Assembly: GCA_903772945.1 (NCBI GenBank)
Contig: CAICTM010000705.1
Coordinates: forward strand, 1-49,115
From: Seminavis robusta
Taxonomy: Eukaryota > Bacillariophyta > Bacillariophyceae > Naviculales > Naviculaceae
Length of the DNA stretch: 49,115 bases
Reading direction: 5' to 3'
Under the pieces are notes generated by a model, which saw only the letters and a program-made list of their open reading frames with translations, did no database searches and was not told the DNA's origin. The position numbers and the translations under genes are program-made. Below, in pieces: positions 39,128 through 49,115 of the stretch; position 1 is the stretch's first letter, and each line of letters begins with the position of its first letter.

Positions 39128-40289
39128 ATGCCGATAGAATTCACTCATGAACGATCGGGAGGTGGTCGTCAAGATGATGCCCCGTCGACGGGTCTCCGCA
39201 TATTGTGTCTCCATGACGAACATTCCAGTGCCTCGGAATTAAAGACGCATCTGACCCTGTTGGGGGATCGATTGTACCAGAAACACGGAATTGACTTGGT
39301 GTACATCAACAGTCCCTTGTGCACGTCACAATTGGGGGGAGAAACGGACCGCATTTGGTATGATACGACTGTAAAGCAGGAACTGTTGGGTCTGGATGCG
39401 TCCTTGTGTTTGTTGCAGCAGATATGGACGTCCATGCCTTTTTGGGGAATTCTAGCGGTAGGCCAAGGTGCCGCTGTGGGGTCCTTGCTGTCGCTGCTTC
39501 CAGATGTCAAACCGAGAGCCAAATTTGGAATCTTTATTCAGGGTGAAGCGTTGATTCAAGAAGCCGAGCAGTTGGTGGATGCCGGGGATGATTGGGATTG
39601 TTTGCATATTGTAGGTGAGTGAGTTGAGGGAGCAAACTTTTGGCAGTGCCTGTGGAAAACAGCAACTTACGGGAGTAATTTCATTCATGCCGTTCTGCTA
39701 CTAGATCCCAATGTCAAGACTGAGTCGGGAGGAAGGCTTATCCAGCAGTTTGGAGGTGCTGCACACCAGATATCTAGGAATGGAGACGACGAGGGCTATT
39801 CGAAGAAAGTATTGAACCTTATTGGCAAGGTAGGTACAGTATGCAGGCTGAAGCCCTCCAGAGTTTTCTGGTTGCAACGTGTCATCTCAACTCATTGCCT
39901 GCGCTCACTTGACTTTGCTTATGCAATACCGGTATCTTGGTTCCTCCCCATAGTTCATTATTGAACAAAAGAAAAAGATACGACAAGATGGGGGTGAATG
40001 CCAAGCATTGGCACTCCAGAATCAACTACACATTGTGGAACAACAAGCTTCTCGCTTGATTGCTCAACAAATTGCACAGAATCCACCCAGTGTGCTCATG
40101 GCAGTTGTGGCACCCAAAGAAGTGGCAGCTGGTGGCATGAAACGAAGAGCCCCAGGGGAAGAGGGAGGTGGAGCTCCCTGTCCTCCAGAATTCTTGTTGA
40201 GAAGAGATACCAGGGCACAATTCGATTCCAATGGGACTTCCAGTCGGGTACATCCAGAAGATAGATCAGTGCAGCAAGAAGAATCGTAA
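39128..40289 (+). CDS. FSH1-like alpha/beta-hydrolase, nucleophile missing
   Basis: A three-exon model: 39128-39614, 39705-39829 and 39954-40289. The introns are 90 and 124 bp, with GTGAGT and GTAGGT donors and TAG acceptors, and the frame is kept, giving 315 residues. I start at MPIEFTHERSGGG. An in-frame ATG at 39029 would add 33 residues. Residues 23-30 (LRILCLHD) match the first strand of the FSH1/DUF341 serine hydrolase family (usually LHG). PFWGILAVGQGAA (104-116) matches the nucleophile elbow, usually GFSQGA, but Ser is Gly112 and the preceding Gly is Ala110. The strand before the catalytic Asp and a GGAAHQIS stretch, where the family His lies, are recognisable. The C-terminal third is an extra Gln-rich helical and disordered tail. 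It is likely a catalytically dead homologue. Confidence 0.7.
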
Positions 40290-41000
40290 AAAGTGCAGTA
40301 ATGGAAATGACGACAACTTGGAAAGGAGCCACAACCTCCCTGAATAATTGATATCATAGATGGAAGCACCCGGAGGGGGGGCACCACAATGTTTGACAAA
40401 AGAGGTACCCGTACGCTAGCTTCGACAGCTGCTTCGACCCTGAAGTCGCCATACGCATAGCAGCCTTGGTAGAACGCGCGAAGGGAGATTCTTGGAAAAA
40501 TCCTCGACTTGAATGCATTCTAGAAGCTATAATAGTTGCCACACAGAATCTTGGATCAGTTTCCTTCGCTGCAAAAGTACACATGATAGCTATTGCAACA
40601 TTGGACTGTACGAGTCTAGATGTTGGTGTGGGTTCGGTCTCGTCAACGAGGATTGTCTGGCCGTTGCGGGGGGCGATTTGTAGTAATGTCTTCTTTCTCT
40701 GTAGCTTCGGAGGCTTTGTGATACGGCTGCACCGTACGGAGTCCTGCTGTCGAAGTGCCATTGAGGAGAAAGTGGCGAACGAGAAGAGAAACTACACTGG
40801 TGTGGAGGACCAAGGTGGAGAGCACGCAGCTTCGCGGGCGCAACCGAAAGTCGACGGAGGATCGGGCGGAACGGAGGGGGTCGTCAAAAGTGCTTGTACC
40901 GCAACCGTACCGGACGCAGAATTTCGGAGGTCATGGAGTATGGGTACTGAGTAAGCCAGTACTCAGTACCCGTACTACATCGAGTACCCGCAGCAGGTAC
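40290..41000. other. Gene-free interval
   Basis: Short overlapping frames on both strands have no recognised motif. GTACTCAGTACCCGTAC-like palindromic words occur at about 40940-40985. Confidence 0.4.
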
Positions 41001-41154
41001 TCATGAATCGAAACCCGACCTAAATTAGGGACGGTTTTTCAGAAACGTCCCTATTTATCGTATGGGTCGGTTTCGAAACCCGACCCTAAGGGAATCCGAC
41101 CCTAAATTCCGACCCTATTTTAGGGTCGGTTTCATGCACGATTGAGGAACGTCC
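41001..41154. mobile_element. Partial MITE related to 29711-30157
   Basis: The right end TCATGCACGATTGAGGAACG (41132-41151) matches the right terminus of the MITE at 30134. The interior has GGTCGGTTTCGAAACCCGAC and TAGGGACGG modules. The left terminus is truncated, starting at TCATGAATCG. Confidence 0.75.
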
Positions 41155-41420
41155 TGCTATCTCGCAGGCAGGTATGGACGTCTCACCCTTAATCATTCAA
41201 GTAGCTGGTCTCTCAAAATGAATCAATCTTATTCCAACACTCGGTCACAATACTCGCAACGATCGGAGCCCAACACTGCTATTGTGCACTGGCTCCCAAA
41301 GAATTCTCTACCAATACTGCTGAGTTTCGCACTAAAACGCTTGCACTAAAACGCTTGTACCATATTTTGTCAACCTTGTCGTGCTTCTGGCTTTGTTGTA
41401 CGACTCAGGTTTCGGGAAAT

Positions 41421-41629
41421 AAAAGGTATTGCTGCCTTCAACCAGAAATTAAAAGGTATTGCTGCCTTCAACCAGCATGCAGAAGCACGTCCGATTTCCT
41501 GTGCAATTGTACAGGATCCAACCTCCTGTACAATTGCACAGGAATCACGATTCTCCTGTACAATTGCACAGGAATCACGTCGATCCTGTACAATTGCACA
41601 GGAATCACGTCGCCTGTACAATTGCACAG
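41421..41629. repeat. 30-bp-period repeats with palindromic CCTGTACAATTGCACAGG units
   Basis: AAAAGGTATTGCTGCCTTCA occurs at 41421 and 41451 (period 30). Then an 18-bp near-palindrome follows: inverted form CCTGTGCAATTGTACAGG at 41498-41515, direct form CCTGTACAATTGCACAGG at 41525, 41555 and 41585, and a 17-bp form at 41613. Spacers are mostly 12 bp of AATCACGTCGAT type. Confidence 0.9.
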
Positions 41630-41917
41630 AATCACGCTCGCCTGCCAGGCCAAAATTTGACTGCAGCTGGCTCTCTAAAATCCTGTTCATATGCACAGCT
41701 GTATGTAGTGCTCTCTACCCCCTGTCCTGTCAAAGACACGGTGACTTGCATGTTCTCTTCGAAGCTGTCGTGACAGATTTTCTACAAGATCACAGCACAG
41801 TACCGAGCGTTTTGGATGCTTGCGTGCACAGGCGCGCTCTCGCGATGCGTTTGCGATGCACTGCGGCCGCACCCAGAGCTGCCGACGAAGTACTAAAGTA
41901 CCAGTACTAAGGTTCTC

Positions 41918-42409
41918 ATGCTGCGTTCTGTTGCTGCCACTCGCGCCTCATCAAAAGAGTTCACTAAATATCAAGACACAACCAAAGCAATTACACACAC
42001 CATGTCCACCCTATCGTCACTTGAGAAATACAGCTTGTTTCGTGGGACCTTGATGCTGGCAATCAGTGTGGTAGTTCCATTTGTTGGTCCAGAAACATTT
42101 TTGAAAATGCTACCCAACTTGGGTTTCCCAAAAGAGCTCGCAACTGCTTCTGGGGCCACTGTGAGCATTGCAGGGTCGCTAATGATGCGAGATTTGGGAC
42201 TTGGTGTGGGCCATCTTTTAGCTGCCAAGTTGAAAAATGAGGTATTGTCACGCTCCATGGCATTGGTCCATGCTTTGGAAATTGTTGGTATCCTTTGCTA
42301 TTCGCCTTACGCTGCAATGTTGAGCTTTTCTCCATTTCTGGCTCTTGATGCAGTGGCAATCTTTGTGCTACCTGGACCTGATGATGCTGGCAAAAGAAAA
42401 TCCAAGTGA
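41918..42409 (+). CDS. Small multi-helix membrane protein, unknown family
   Basis: A 163-residue frame. An in-frame ATG at 42002 (MSTLSSLEKYSLFRG) gives 135 residues. The longer start adds MLRSVAATRASSKEF, which looks like a mitochondrial or plastid transit sequence. Hydrophobic segments suggest about four helices: GTLMLAISVVVPFVG, a Gly-rich RDLGLGVGHLLAAKL stretch, MALVHALEIVGILCYSP and FLALDAVAIFVLPG. The C-terminus is basic (KRKSK). The pattern is reminiscent of small four-helix DUF4267/DUF4345 proteins, but that is a weak resemblance. A truncated duplicate lies 0.6 kb downstream, which argues that this is a genuine gene. Confidence 0.65.
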   Translation: MLRSVAATRASSKEFTKYQDTTKAITHTMSTLSSLEKYSLFRGTLMLAISVVVPFVGPETFLKMLPNLGFPKELATASGATVSIAGSLMMRDLGLGVGHLLAAKLKNEVLSRSMALVHALEIVGILCYSPYAAMLSFSPFLALDAVAIFVLPGPDDAGKRKSK

Positions 42410-43027
42410 AGATCTGAAACTGCCAAGCAATCGTACCTGGTTGCCAGGCACGAGCTTTTACTGTGTCATATCCGTTATGAGAAACCAAATGGTGACGAAG
42501 GCAACAATCAAAGAGCTGAAGATCTCTGAACGAAGATCTTTAAAAAAAACGAATATTGTGAACCACCAGCTTTCGATGATGTTGATTTAGTTGTGCCGCG
42601 GAAGAAGACCCTTCCCCTGCCTCTTTGATGTTTTGCGCTCATGGCCTTGCCTCGAGTGACAATTTCATGCGATAATCCTTCCCTCTTACAACACATTTTG
42701 ACTGCCCTTCTAGCTAGCTGATCCAGCTACTAGCTAGACATGTAGCTACCAGTTGGAATTTTACTTGCTAGAAACCGACCTCCAGCCATTGTTGGAGACT
42801 GCATTGTCTCCCAAAGCTGCACTTGCTGGCCAGCTGGTCAGATAGTCCTGCATGTTGCATGTATCGGTACGCTGTACGAAGCAGCGGTGACTATAATAGT
42901 ATTTATATCTTCTAGCTAGACCCCCGCATCATTTTCTTCGTTGTCGTGACACCACCAATAAGTATTGGATCATCTTGGGATGCATCACCTTTAAACAATT
43001 GGCAAGGATTGTCTCATTCATGATGGC
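42410..43027. other. Gene-free interval between duplicated genes
   Basis: It contains a CTAGCTAG cluster (42710-42735). I see no gene. Confidence 0.4.
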
Positions 43028-43305
43028 CAGCAGAGCTTGCAACTGCTTCTGGGTTAATTGTGAGTCTTGCAGGGGCAGTGGCCATGCGAGACCTAGGACT
43101 TGGTGTAGGCCATCTCATCGCTGCCAAATTGAAAAATGATGTGGTGGCACGGACCATGGCATTGGTAAATGCTTTGGAAATTGTTGGTATCCTTTGCTAT
43201 TCACCCTACAATGCACTATGGAGCTTTTCCCCATTTCTAGCTCTTGATGCTGCTGCAATTTTTGTGCTATCAGGACCTGATGACATTGGTAAGAAGAAGA
43301 TGTGA
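43028..43305 (+). pseudogene. 5'-truncated duplicate of the gene at 41918
   Basis: From ELATASG to the stop (TGA at 43303-43305) it is collinear with the C-terminal two thirds of the upstream gene (MRDLGLGVGHL, ALEIVGILCYSPY, FLALDAAAIFVLSGPDD). Similarity starts abruptly at about 43030, and the first helix and N-terminus are absent. Substitutions are mostly conservative and the frame is intact. A short protein from the ATG at 43060, or an unseen upstream exon (a CAG lies just before), remains possible. Confidence 0.65.
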
Positions 43306-43605
43306 GAGATCACCACAAGATCCTTGAAACCAGTCAGAGCTGAACTGAAGCAGCCAACTGCAATGAGCAATCAACAAGATAACTCCCTACACTAAACCCT
43401 GTAAAAATAGCTTTGGCTTTGAGCTTCTAGCTATAGCCAGTAAATGGTAGCTGGCCTCTGCTTCTACGGTACTGGCCAGCCGGTGGCTAGCTACCGGTAG
43501 ATGGATTGGCAGTACCACTGGTACCGGTACGTTACCGGTACCCGACCATACCGGTACGTCCGCATAGCTGGACCTCTGTCGAAACGTCATTGTGGCAAAA
43601 TACTA
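43306..43605. other. Gene-free interval
   Basis: Dense TACCGGTAC palindromic words at 43485-43560. I see no gene. Confidence 0.45.
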
Positions 43606-43925
43606 GGAGACATACACCGAGGATAGGAACGATCGAAATGATTTAAGAGACGAAAGCAATCGTCTCCTATATTAGGAGACGATTCAGTAGAGACATTCCA
43701 ATTAGAAACGATCGTTTCGAAATAGGAGACGTTCCGAAAGATTTAGGAGACATAGCATCAGTTTACTACATTAGGAGACGACCGTTTGAGAATAGGAGAC
43801 GATCCGTTGAAAATAAGAGACGTTTAAGAGAACAAAAGATTTAGAAGACGATCCGTTTCGTCTCTATTTTAGGAGAGAAATCCATTAAATAGGAGACAAT
43901 CAAAAGATTTAGTAGACGAAAGTAG
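43606..43925. repeat. TTAGGAGACGAT palindromic mosaic
   Basis: Modules TATTAGGAGACGA, GAAACGATCGTTTCG and GAATAGGAGACGATCCG repeat in both orientations over about 320 bp. The design parallels the MITE at 29711-30157 with a different core word. No terminal repeats could be fixed. Confidence 0.75.
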
Positions 43926-43929
43926 CATT

Positions 43930-44092
43930 GACTCAGAGTTTTCCAGAGTCCTGTGCAAGCCAAGTCTTACTGCGAAAAGGCTGATGGTGTGTGATAAGAG
44001 GTTGCTATAGGTTTGTGTTACTACTTGTTTTGTGGTTGTGGTTGATTTGTATCTGGTAATCTGGTAACTGATATTCATAAATCGCTACCACA
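43930..44092 (-). repeat. Likely remnant 3' LTR of the Copia element
   Basis: On the minus strand the sequence after the polypurine tract starts TGTGGTAGCG at 44092. The far end is not recognisable and merges into the repeat mosaic to the left, so the LTR is partial or its limit is unknown. Confidence 0.4.
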
Positions 44093-44110
44093 GGTCTTTT
44101 CGGTCCCCTC
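44093..44110 (-). promoter_or_regulatory. Polypurine tract of the Copia element
   Basis: On the minus strand GAGGGGACCGAAAAGACC directly precedes the putative LTR start TGTGGTAG. Confidence 0.5.
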
Positions 44111-44303
44111 AAGCTAAGGGGGATCTATCTCACGTAGATTGCACTTGACATGGAAAACAGACTTCGGAAGTCTGAAACGGGATGTACCCTTGGGGCAAGG
44201 CCCCTTGGAGGCTCAGACCTGCCGTTCACCAAACGGCCCACCTATGGTCATGTTGCCTTTTTTGCAGATTGTTAGTAGAGGACTTTCGAAACCAGTCGCT
44301 GCC

Positions 44304-45760
44304 TCACAGGCCGTTCTGGATCTTCGTCAACATATCGGCCAAGTTGCTCTCTGTGTTCTCATAAGTCTGATTTGCCATTCCCGCAGCGACTCTTTCACGG
44401 ACATAGTGGTATGCGACCGAGTTGTCTTTTTCTTCAAAGTAGATTCCGGGATCTGAGTTCTTGATCACGACATGTTGTCCGCTTGACGTGAGCCGGGCCT
44501 CAAGGGGAACTCCCATCATCCTGAGCTTGTACCGAAGCCTCCACGATCTCGATTCCAACCTTCATCGCCGCGAACTCAGATCCAAAGGAGGAATTTCAAT
44601 GAGCCCTGCTTCTTGCTGTACACAAATAATTGGAGACATGTTGGCAAAGACGAGTACACCATTACGCGAACGACGTGTCACCTTGTCCCCACATGGTCAG
44701 AATCCACAAACATGGTGTTTTGGATTGGTTTGCCGAGGGGATTCGGCATGTCTGGAGGATAAGCTCTTTCGCATCGGCATAGAAATCAACTCCAGTCGGT
44801 CGCTCTGGTTCCACATGTTTCACATAGGAAGGATCAAAAACAAGTTGAGAACGACTGTGCTGCTTGAGATATGCCAAGATATGAAACACAGCGTCCAGTG
44901 CCCAACTCGTGGGGCTGAACAGTAGAAGCCATGATTGAAACCTCGGTCAGATGTCAATTTCCCGAGTTCCACGGCCCATCGTAGCACTCCAATCTGCTTT
45001 GAAAGTAATTTGTCCACTCGTCATCACAAAGTTTGAAACATCCAACTCCGGGGTGTAATTGCTCGTTAACACTGAAGTTGCTTTTGATTGAGCGTCTTCC
45101 CACGTCCCTCGAGCCATGTCTCCACATTCTGACAGCCTCCTTGACATATGTTCAGATCCCATTGACATAACATGGTTTGTCAACGCCAGGGAGATTGTAC
45201 TCCTTGACTGAAGCTCCAAGATACTGGGTTGGCTTTCCCAGGGATCCTGGCTTCAGCAGGAAATGCTGATCCAGGTAGCAGAGTAAGGTATTTGGGTAGT
45301 TGACAGGCAAAGGAGATCGTCTGTGTAACCAAGATATACTCATAGTATTCCCTTCCGTCAGGCCTGGTGGCTGAACGAAACCAGACATCATTGTCTGCTT
45401 ACAAGAGGTGAACCCAGGTTGTCTCGCAGAACATCAGCTAGGTGGGCCCTCCATGCTGCTCCACTTGTTTGAGGCCATACAGGGCCTTACGACCTTTGCT
45501 TTGCGTCCTCAAATGGGCCAAATTTCTTACCGCATGTGATAAAGATCTTCTTTCGAACTGGGGCATTCAAATATGCGTTGCCAATATCAGCGCCAATATG
45601 TCCAGATCGTTAAGGGCTGCAATCAAGAAGGCCAGCGTACACTCTCTCGACTGAACAACGCTGGCGTAGGTGATGGACGAAGGTGGATCGGTCATATGCC
45701 CCCCAGCAACCAGACGTGCCTTCATTGTAAAGTCGCTTTTAACATAAAAGACCATGTGAC
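44304..45760 (-). pseudogene. Copia reverse transcriptase and RNase H, broken
   Basis: Reading leftward: FTMKARLVAGGHMTDPPSSI and LIAALNDLDILA mark the start of the Copia reverse transcriptase near 45740-45570. A YTDDLLCL catalytic motif lies near 45330 in a frame shifted from the flanking coding sequence. KPGSLGKPTQYLGASVKEY follows, then FKADWS. RNase H pieces are VDFYADAKE (near 44790) and NSVAYHYVRERVAAGM / NLADMLTK (near 44440-44310). At least four frames are needed to read it through, so it is inactive. Confidence 0.8.
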
Positions 45761-46252
45761 AACGGATGTAGTGTGTCCGACGGGATCAGGGGCATCCTCT
45801 TCCAGGATTCAAAAGCTTGAGCCGACGGCTGCCATCTCTTCTTAATGGCATCATGCCAAAAGGTTGTACCAGTCTCCTTTTCAATCTCAAGGGCATGCCC
45901 ACCGTTTTGGGAAGCTCACCCCAATATTTCTGTTCCTTCCGAAGTAACGCATTCGCAACAGCAAAGATAATCCGATTCCGCTTCTTGAGGTGTGTAGGGA
46001 AACCCACCATAAGAAAGGGCTCTGAATGCTCATCCAGCCATTGTCTGTGCATACTCTGCCGTCTGAATCAGGTAAACCATCTTTCATGTCCTTAAGGGAC
46101 TGCCATGAGGTGGTCCCATCCTTCCACCTGCACAAAAGTTCCACCCTTTGGTGGTCCGTCGCAAAGTATCCTGTCCATTCCGATAAAAAAAAATGTTAGG
46201 CTGACCCTGAAAAGCGTGTCCACCTTTCGGCATGGCCCAAGATATCCGCCAT

Positions 46253-47389
46253 TCAATACAAAGTGTAGCCTGACATCATCCACTGACACGACATGATAGA
46301 CTCCTGCACATAGATTTGCCGAGTAGGCCTCGTCTCGCCACTGTCAGACTCCACCTCATAAATGGAAGTATCAAGCAATGGGTTAGAATTCGAGAGACCA
46401 ATCAGTTTTCCATCTGGGTTCCTCTTGCGCTTGGTGACTGTGACATAAGACATTTGGTCTCCCTGTGGAACACAAACACGAGTTGCAATGTACTTATCGA
46501 AGGCCTCATGTTGCATTATCACAATCGCTTCTGACAACTCTGGCAGAGGAGCTGGGTCATTATCATCAATTGGCTCATAATAATCTGGTATCTCTTCATC
46601 CCGACGAGATTCAGCATCATCACTACTGGCCAAAACATAATCGCTTGCCATAGGGTACTTCTTCCAAAGATTCTGGAATTGCTGGCCTCTTGGATTCAAT
46701 CAACGGGCTCAGCTTCTCCTGGTCTGATAAGGGGATGACAGATTTCCTAGAGACCAACTGGCACTTCTCGGTGAGGATTCGAGCACACATAGCGTCCCCA
46801 ATGTAAGTGCTGGGGCCACAGTAGCTACCAAGGCGCTTCCTTTCAATTGACTCGCCCTGTCTCTCAGGAGAGAGGTACCAAAACCAATCATACCATCCAA
46901 ACTCACAAATATTTGAGATGTCAGCAGTGTCACCTGTCAAAAGAGTAGCGTGAACTTGACCATCCAACTCTCTGATCGGTAATGCGGTATTGATTCTGCG
47001 AAGTCAAGCCCGCAGAAGTCGAAACACATGTCCCAAAGGCATTCCAAGCTATCAGTAGTCGTCATTGTTCTTCTGTAAGTTCTCTTCAGCTCTCGGATTA
47101 GTTCTTCCGCGAAGTTCTGGTTGGTTGTGTAAGCCTCAACTGGATGGATAGGGCACTGAACTCGTTGTGCCTTTCGGCGAAACTCTCCCATGGTAAGCTC
47201 CTTCGCGTTGTCTTGGATCAGGACTCTTGGTATTCCAATCTTCTGGGAAAGTGAATCTAAGGTCAAGTGGGCCTCCGACTTGTTCTTCATCGGGTCAACA
47301 TGGAACCAATGAAACGGTGTGCAGTAGACCTGGTCACACTTGTTTCCCAGGATGGAAGTGACCTTGCCGTAAACAGTGTCGGTATTCAT
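46253..47389 (-). pseudogene. Copia integrase core and C-terminal region, frameshifted
   Basis: A 150-codon frame from 47389 holds the integrase core: NTDTVYGKVTSILG (first Asp), VLIQDNAKELTMGEFRRK (second Asp) and NQNFAEELIRELKR (Glu), with exactly 35 residues between the second Asp and the second Glu of AEE (D-D-35-E). The next parts continue in shifted frames (46967-46623 and 46699-46253) with LGSYCGPSTYIGDAM and an acidic linker (DYYEPIDDNDPAPLPELSE). The catalytic triad looks conserved although the gene is broken downstream. Confidence 0.8.
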
Positions 47390-48106
47390 TTCAACGTTGA
47401 GCCGAGGTTATCTGAGTTGATACGCCAATGGCTTCATCCTCCGTTCTCCACTCGCGTTGGGTGAAATCCCTAAGCGCTCGCTGAGTGTGTTCCGGCATGT
47501 TTTCTTGCTGCTTCCACCCAATATTCCACGCTTGCCAGTGCGTTCCGCGACACGGCTTTTCCCTTCCTGTAGGAGGTTTCGTCTGGTAGCAAGAGATCCT
47601 GGCCTGAAGGGCTGCCTCAAGTACTGTTGACGTCTAAAATGCAAGCGGATGATCATGATCCAGATTGAACCTGATCGGACTGAATTCTCCATTCCGGTTC
47701 CCCTTTCACGTGGCAGTCCGAATCCAAAGCGGCTCTGATAGAGGACTCGAGGTCAGCCGACTGGGATCTTGAGGGTTCCAAGGGGATTCGGATGTCATGT
47801 GAACGTTAACGAAGTGATCTGGAGAGTTGACTTCATGGGCGGTGTGCTTCCGGACTTGGAAGTATGAGATAAAACCGTCCAGTTGGAGTGGAATTCGTAG
47901 GTCACCACAAATGATTGAGTGGGATTCATTGGTTCTGTCTTCAAATGGTAGGTGCAACAGTTGCACATCGTTGACAACTAACTGGTGATGTCGCAGCTGA
48001 GCTGGACCAATGAGATTGTTCTGTAATTACTTGATAAGCAAAGATTGGTGAAAGAATAAAATATAAATTTGAGAAGTGAGTGGGTCGTCATAAGCTACAG
48101 CCACAG

Positions 48107-48260
48107 TTACAATTGGTACTCCGTGTATCGGTTTCCAAGATCAGTTGAAAAACCTTCGACGGATATAGTCTCTCCTGTGTCATGTACCACGTAAGCACTT
48201 TCCCGAAAGGAACATGTATCGGCAAGGCTGTCAGAGCTCAAATCCGAGATGATGGCAAAT
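48107..48260 (-). pseudogene. Copia aspartic protease fragment
   Basis: The minus strand reads LSSDSLADTCSFRESAYVVH, then GETISVEGFSTDLG. DSLADTC fits the retroviral-type protease motif D-S-x-A-D as seen in CoDi elements. It lies after the gag stop, in a different frame. No further active-site flap is identifiable. Confidence 0.6.
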
Positions 48261-48297
48261 GAGTAGCAACGGATTGCAGAGTGCGAACGGCAGAGAC

Positions 48298-49115
48298 TCA
48301 TTCTCGCCGATTCATGGCATTGACTACGCTAGATCCACCAGGAACATCAGTCCGGGATCGTTTCTCGTCTTGCAATTCCGAGACTTTGGACTGGGTATCT
48401 GACAACTGTGTCTGCAGCTCGGCAATCTTCCGCTTGTCCCCATCGCGGGCGTCCCTAGCCTGTTGCTGCGGCGCCGATGTGAGCTGAGCCCACTCATTGG
48501 GATGGTAATATCTTCCTGGGTTATTGGGTCAAAACCCCGGCCTTCATTGCCTCTACCACGGCCTCGCCCCCTGCCTCGGCCTCTTACATAGCCTCGGCCT
48601 TGGGATCTACCACCGCCACGTCCCCGTCCTCTCCACCCGCCTCGACAACGGCCAGACACAGATGAAATATTTCTTGTGGGTCGAGTTGGTTCAGCGACAT
48701 CAAGTTGCTTGGCTAAGTAATTCATAGCCTCCTGGAAACTCTCGCGTAGTTGCGGAGTTGCTTGAATGACTGACTTGGCGGTCTTGAGGTTGGGGTCTGT
48801 AATGCCGGACATAAGCTTGCGAATCTTGCGACTCTCAGTAAAGGTTTCAACAGCGGTTTCCAGATCGGTGAATGCCTTGGTAAGCCTTTCACAGTAGCGC
48901 TCAAAAGTGTAGTTGCGGGACTTCCCATCAAAGAAAGTAGTTTCAATGGCACTATCCGCGAATGCCTTGGTACGAGCCTGGAACGAATCAACAAGATAGT
49001 GAACCTTCATGGCAAAGTAAGCTGCTCGACCGTTCTGTTGCGCTGCACAACGTTGGACCAATGTCCAACCAGGTCCACCGGTAGTAACCGACCGAATGAT
49101 GGCCAAAACAGCCTG
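48298..49115 (-). pseudogene. Copia gag, partial and frameshifted
   Basis: It is open from the right window edge and contains a UBN2-like capsid region (ATTTFFDGKSRNYTF is approximate; clear parts are FFDGKSRNYTFERYCERLTK and RKIRKLMSGITDPNLKTAKS). An RG-rich nucleic-acid-binding tract (WRGRGRGGGRSQGRGYVRGR) follows. After about 48515 the coding continues in another frame with YYHPNEWAQLTSAPQQQ and a coiled coil (KIAELQTQLSDTQSKVSELQ), to a TGA at 48298-48300. The N-terminus lies outside the window. Confidence 0.75.

Larger units (their letters stand above)
43930..49115 (-). mobile_element. Decayed Copia (CoDi-like) LTR retrotransposon, runs off the right edge
   Basis: Minus-strand order: gag (49115 to 48298), aspartic protease (about 48250), integrase (about 47400-46250), reverse transcriptase (about 45760-44900), RNase H (about 44890-44300), polypurine tract, LTR remnant. 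Integrase before reverse transcriptase is the Copia order. Many frame changes and stops break pol. The 5' LTR lies outside the window. Confidence 0.88.

Noticed and set aside
41498..41629. CRISPR-like array
   Set aside because: The spacers are about 12 bp and similar to one another, the repeats are near-perfect palindromes, one unit is inverted, and no cas gene is present in this eukaryote-like window.

Overview
The window looks like nuclear DNA of a repeat-rich microalga, most likely a diatom (raphid pennate, Seminavis-like at best; this is inferred). The case rests on a Copia element with CoDi-like gag and pol motifs, short GT-AG introns of 90 to 125 bp in two gene models, a fungal-type SAM plus class III cyclase gene, and dispersed GGTACCGGTACC-type palindromes. 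No bacterial operon, rRNA or intact tRNA was seen.

Layout. 1-4412: a decayed minus-strand gene of unknown family, split by two 5'-truncated LINE copies, each with a perfect target-site duplication (TSD). 4413-5703: low-complexity DNA. 5704-6930: a membrane-anchored Fic-domain gene. 7063-8204: LINE copy 3, then a minisatellite. 9523-14140: two AAAGTCG arrays enclosing tRNA-like repeats, a small minus-strand gene, a spliced plus-strand gene and a DDE transposase remnant cut by LINE copy 4. 14267-14403: LINE copy 5. 14404-18073: a non-coding LTR element whose post-LTR sequence is complementary to its own LTR, suggesting self-priming. 18571-20229: a long disordered ORF. 22111-24620: a decayed element with an RG/SR-rich gag-like ORF and a Penelope-like reverse transcriptase. 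24660-28566: CA-rich tandem repeats and a possible 2.4-kb element between 36-bp inverted repeats. 29711-30157: a palindromic MITE with perfect 24-bp terminal inverted repeats.

Host-like genes cluster from 32206 to 43305: a SAM plus cyclase protein (minus), an APH-type kinase (minus), a divergent three-exon FSH1-like alpha/beta-hydrolase lacking its nucleophile (plus), a small multi-helix membrane protein and its truncated duplicate (plus). 43930-49115 is a decayed minus-strand Copia element running off the right edge.

There is no evident shared pathway. Four host-like proteins are notable because family-critical residues are changed: Fic motif Arg to Leu; cyclase Lys, Asn and Arg replaced; hydrolase Ser to Gly. 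The strongest candidate for an undescribed system is the self-priming non-autonomous LTR element. Next is the array-bracketed transposon candidate at 9.5-14.1 kb.
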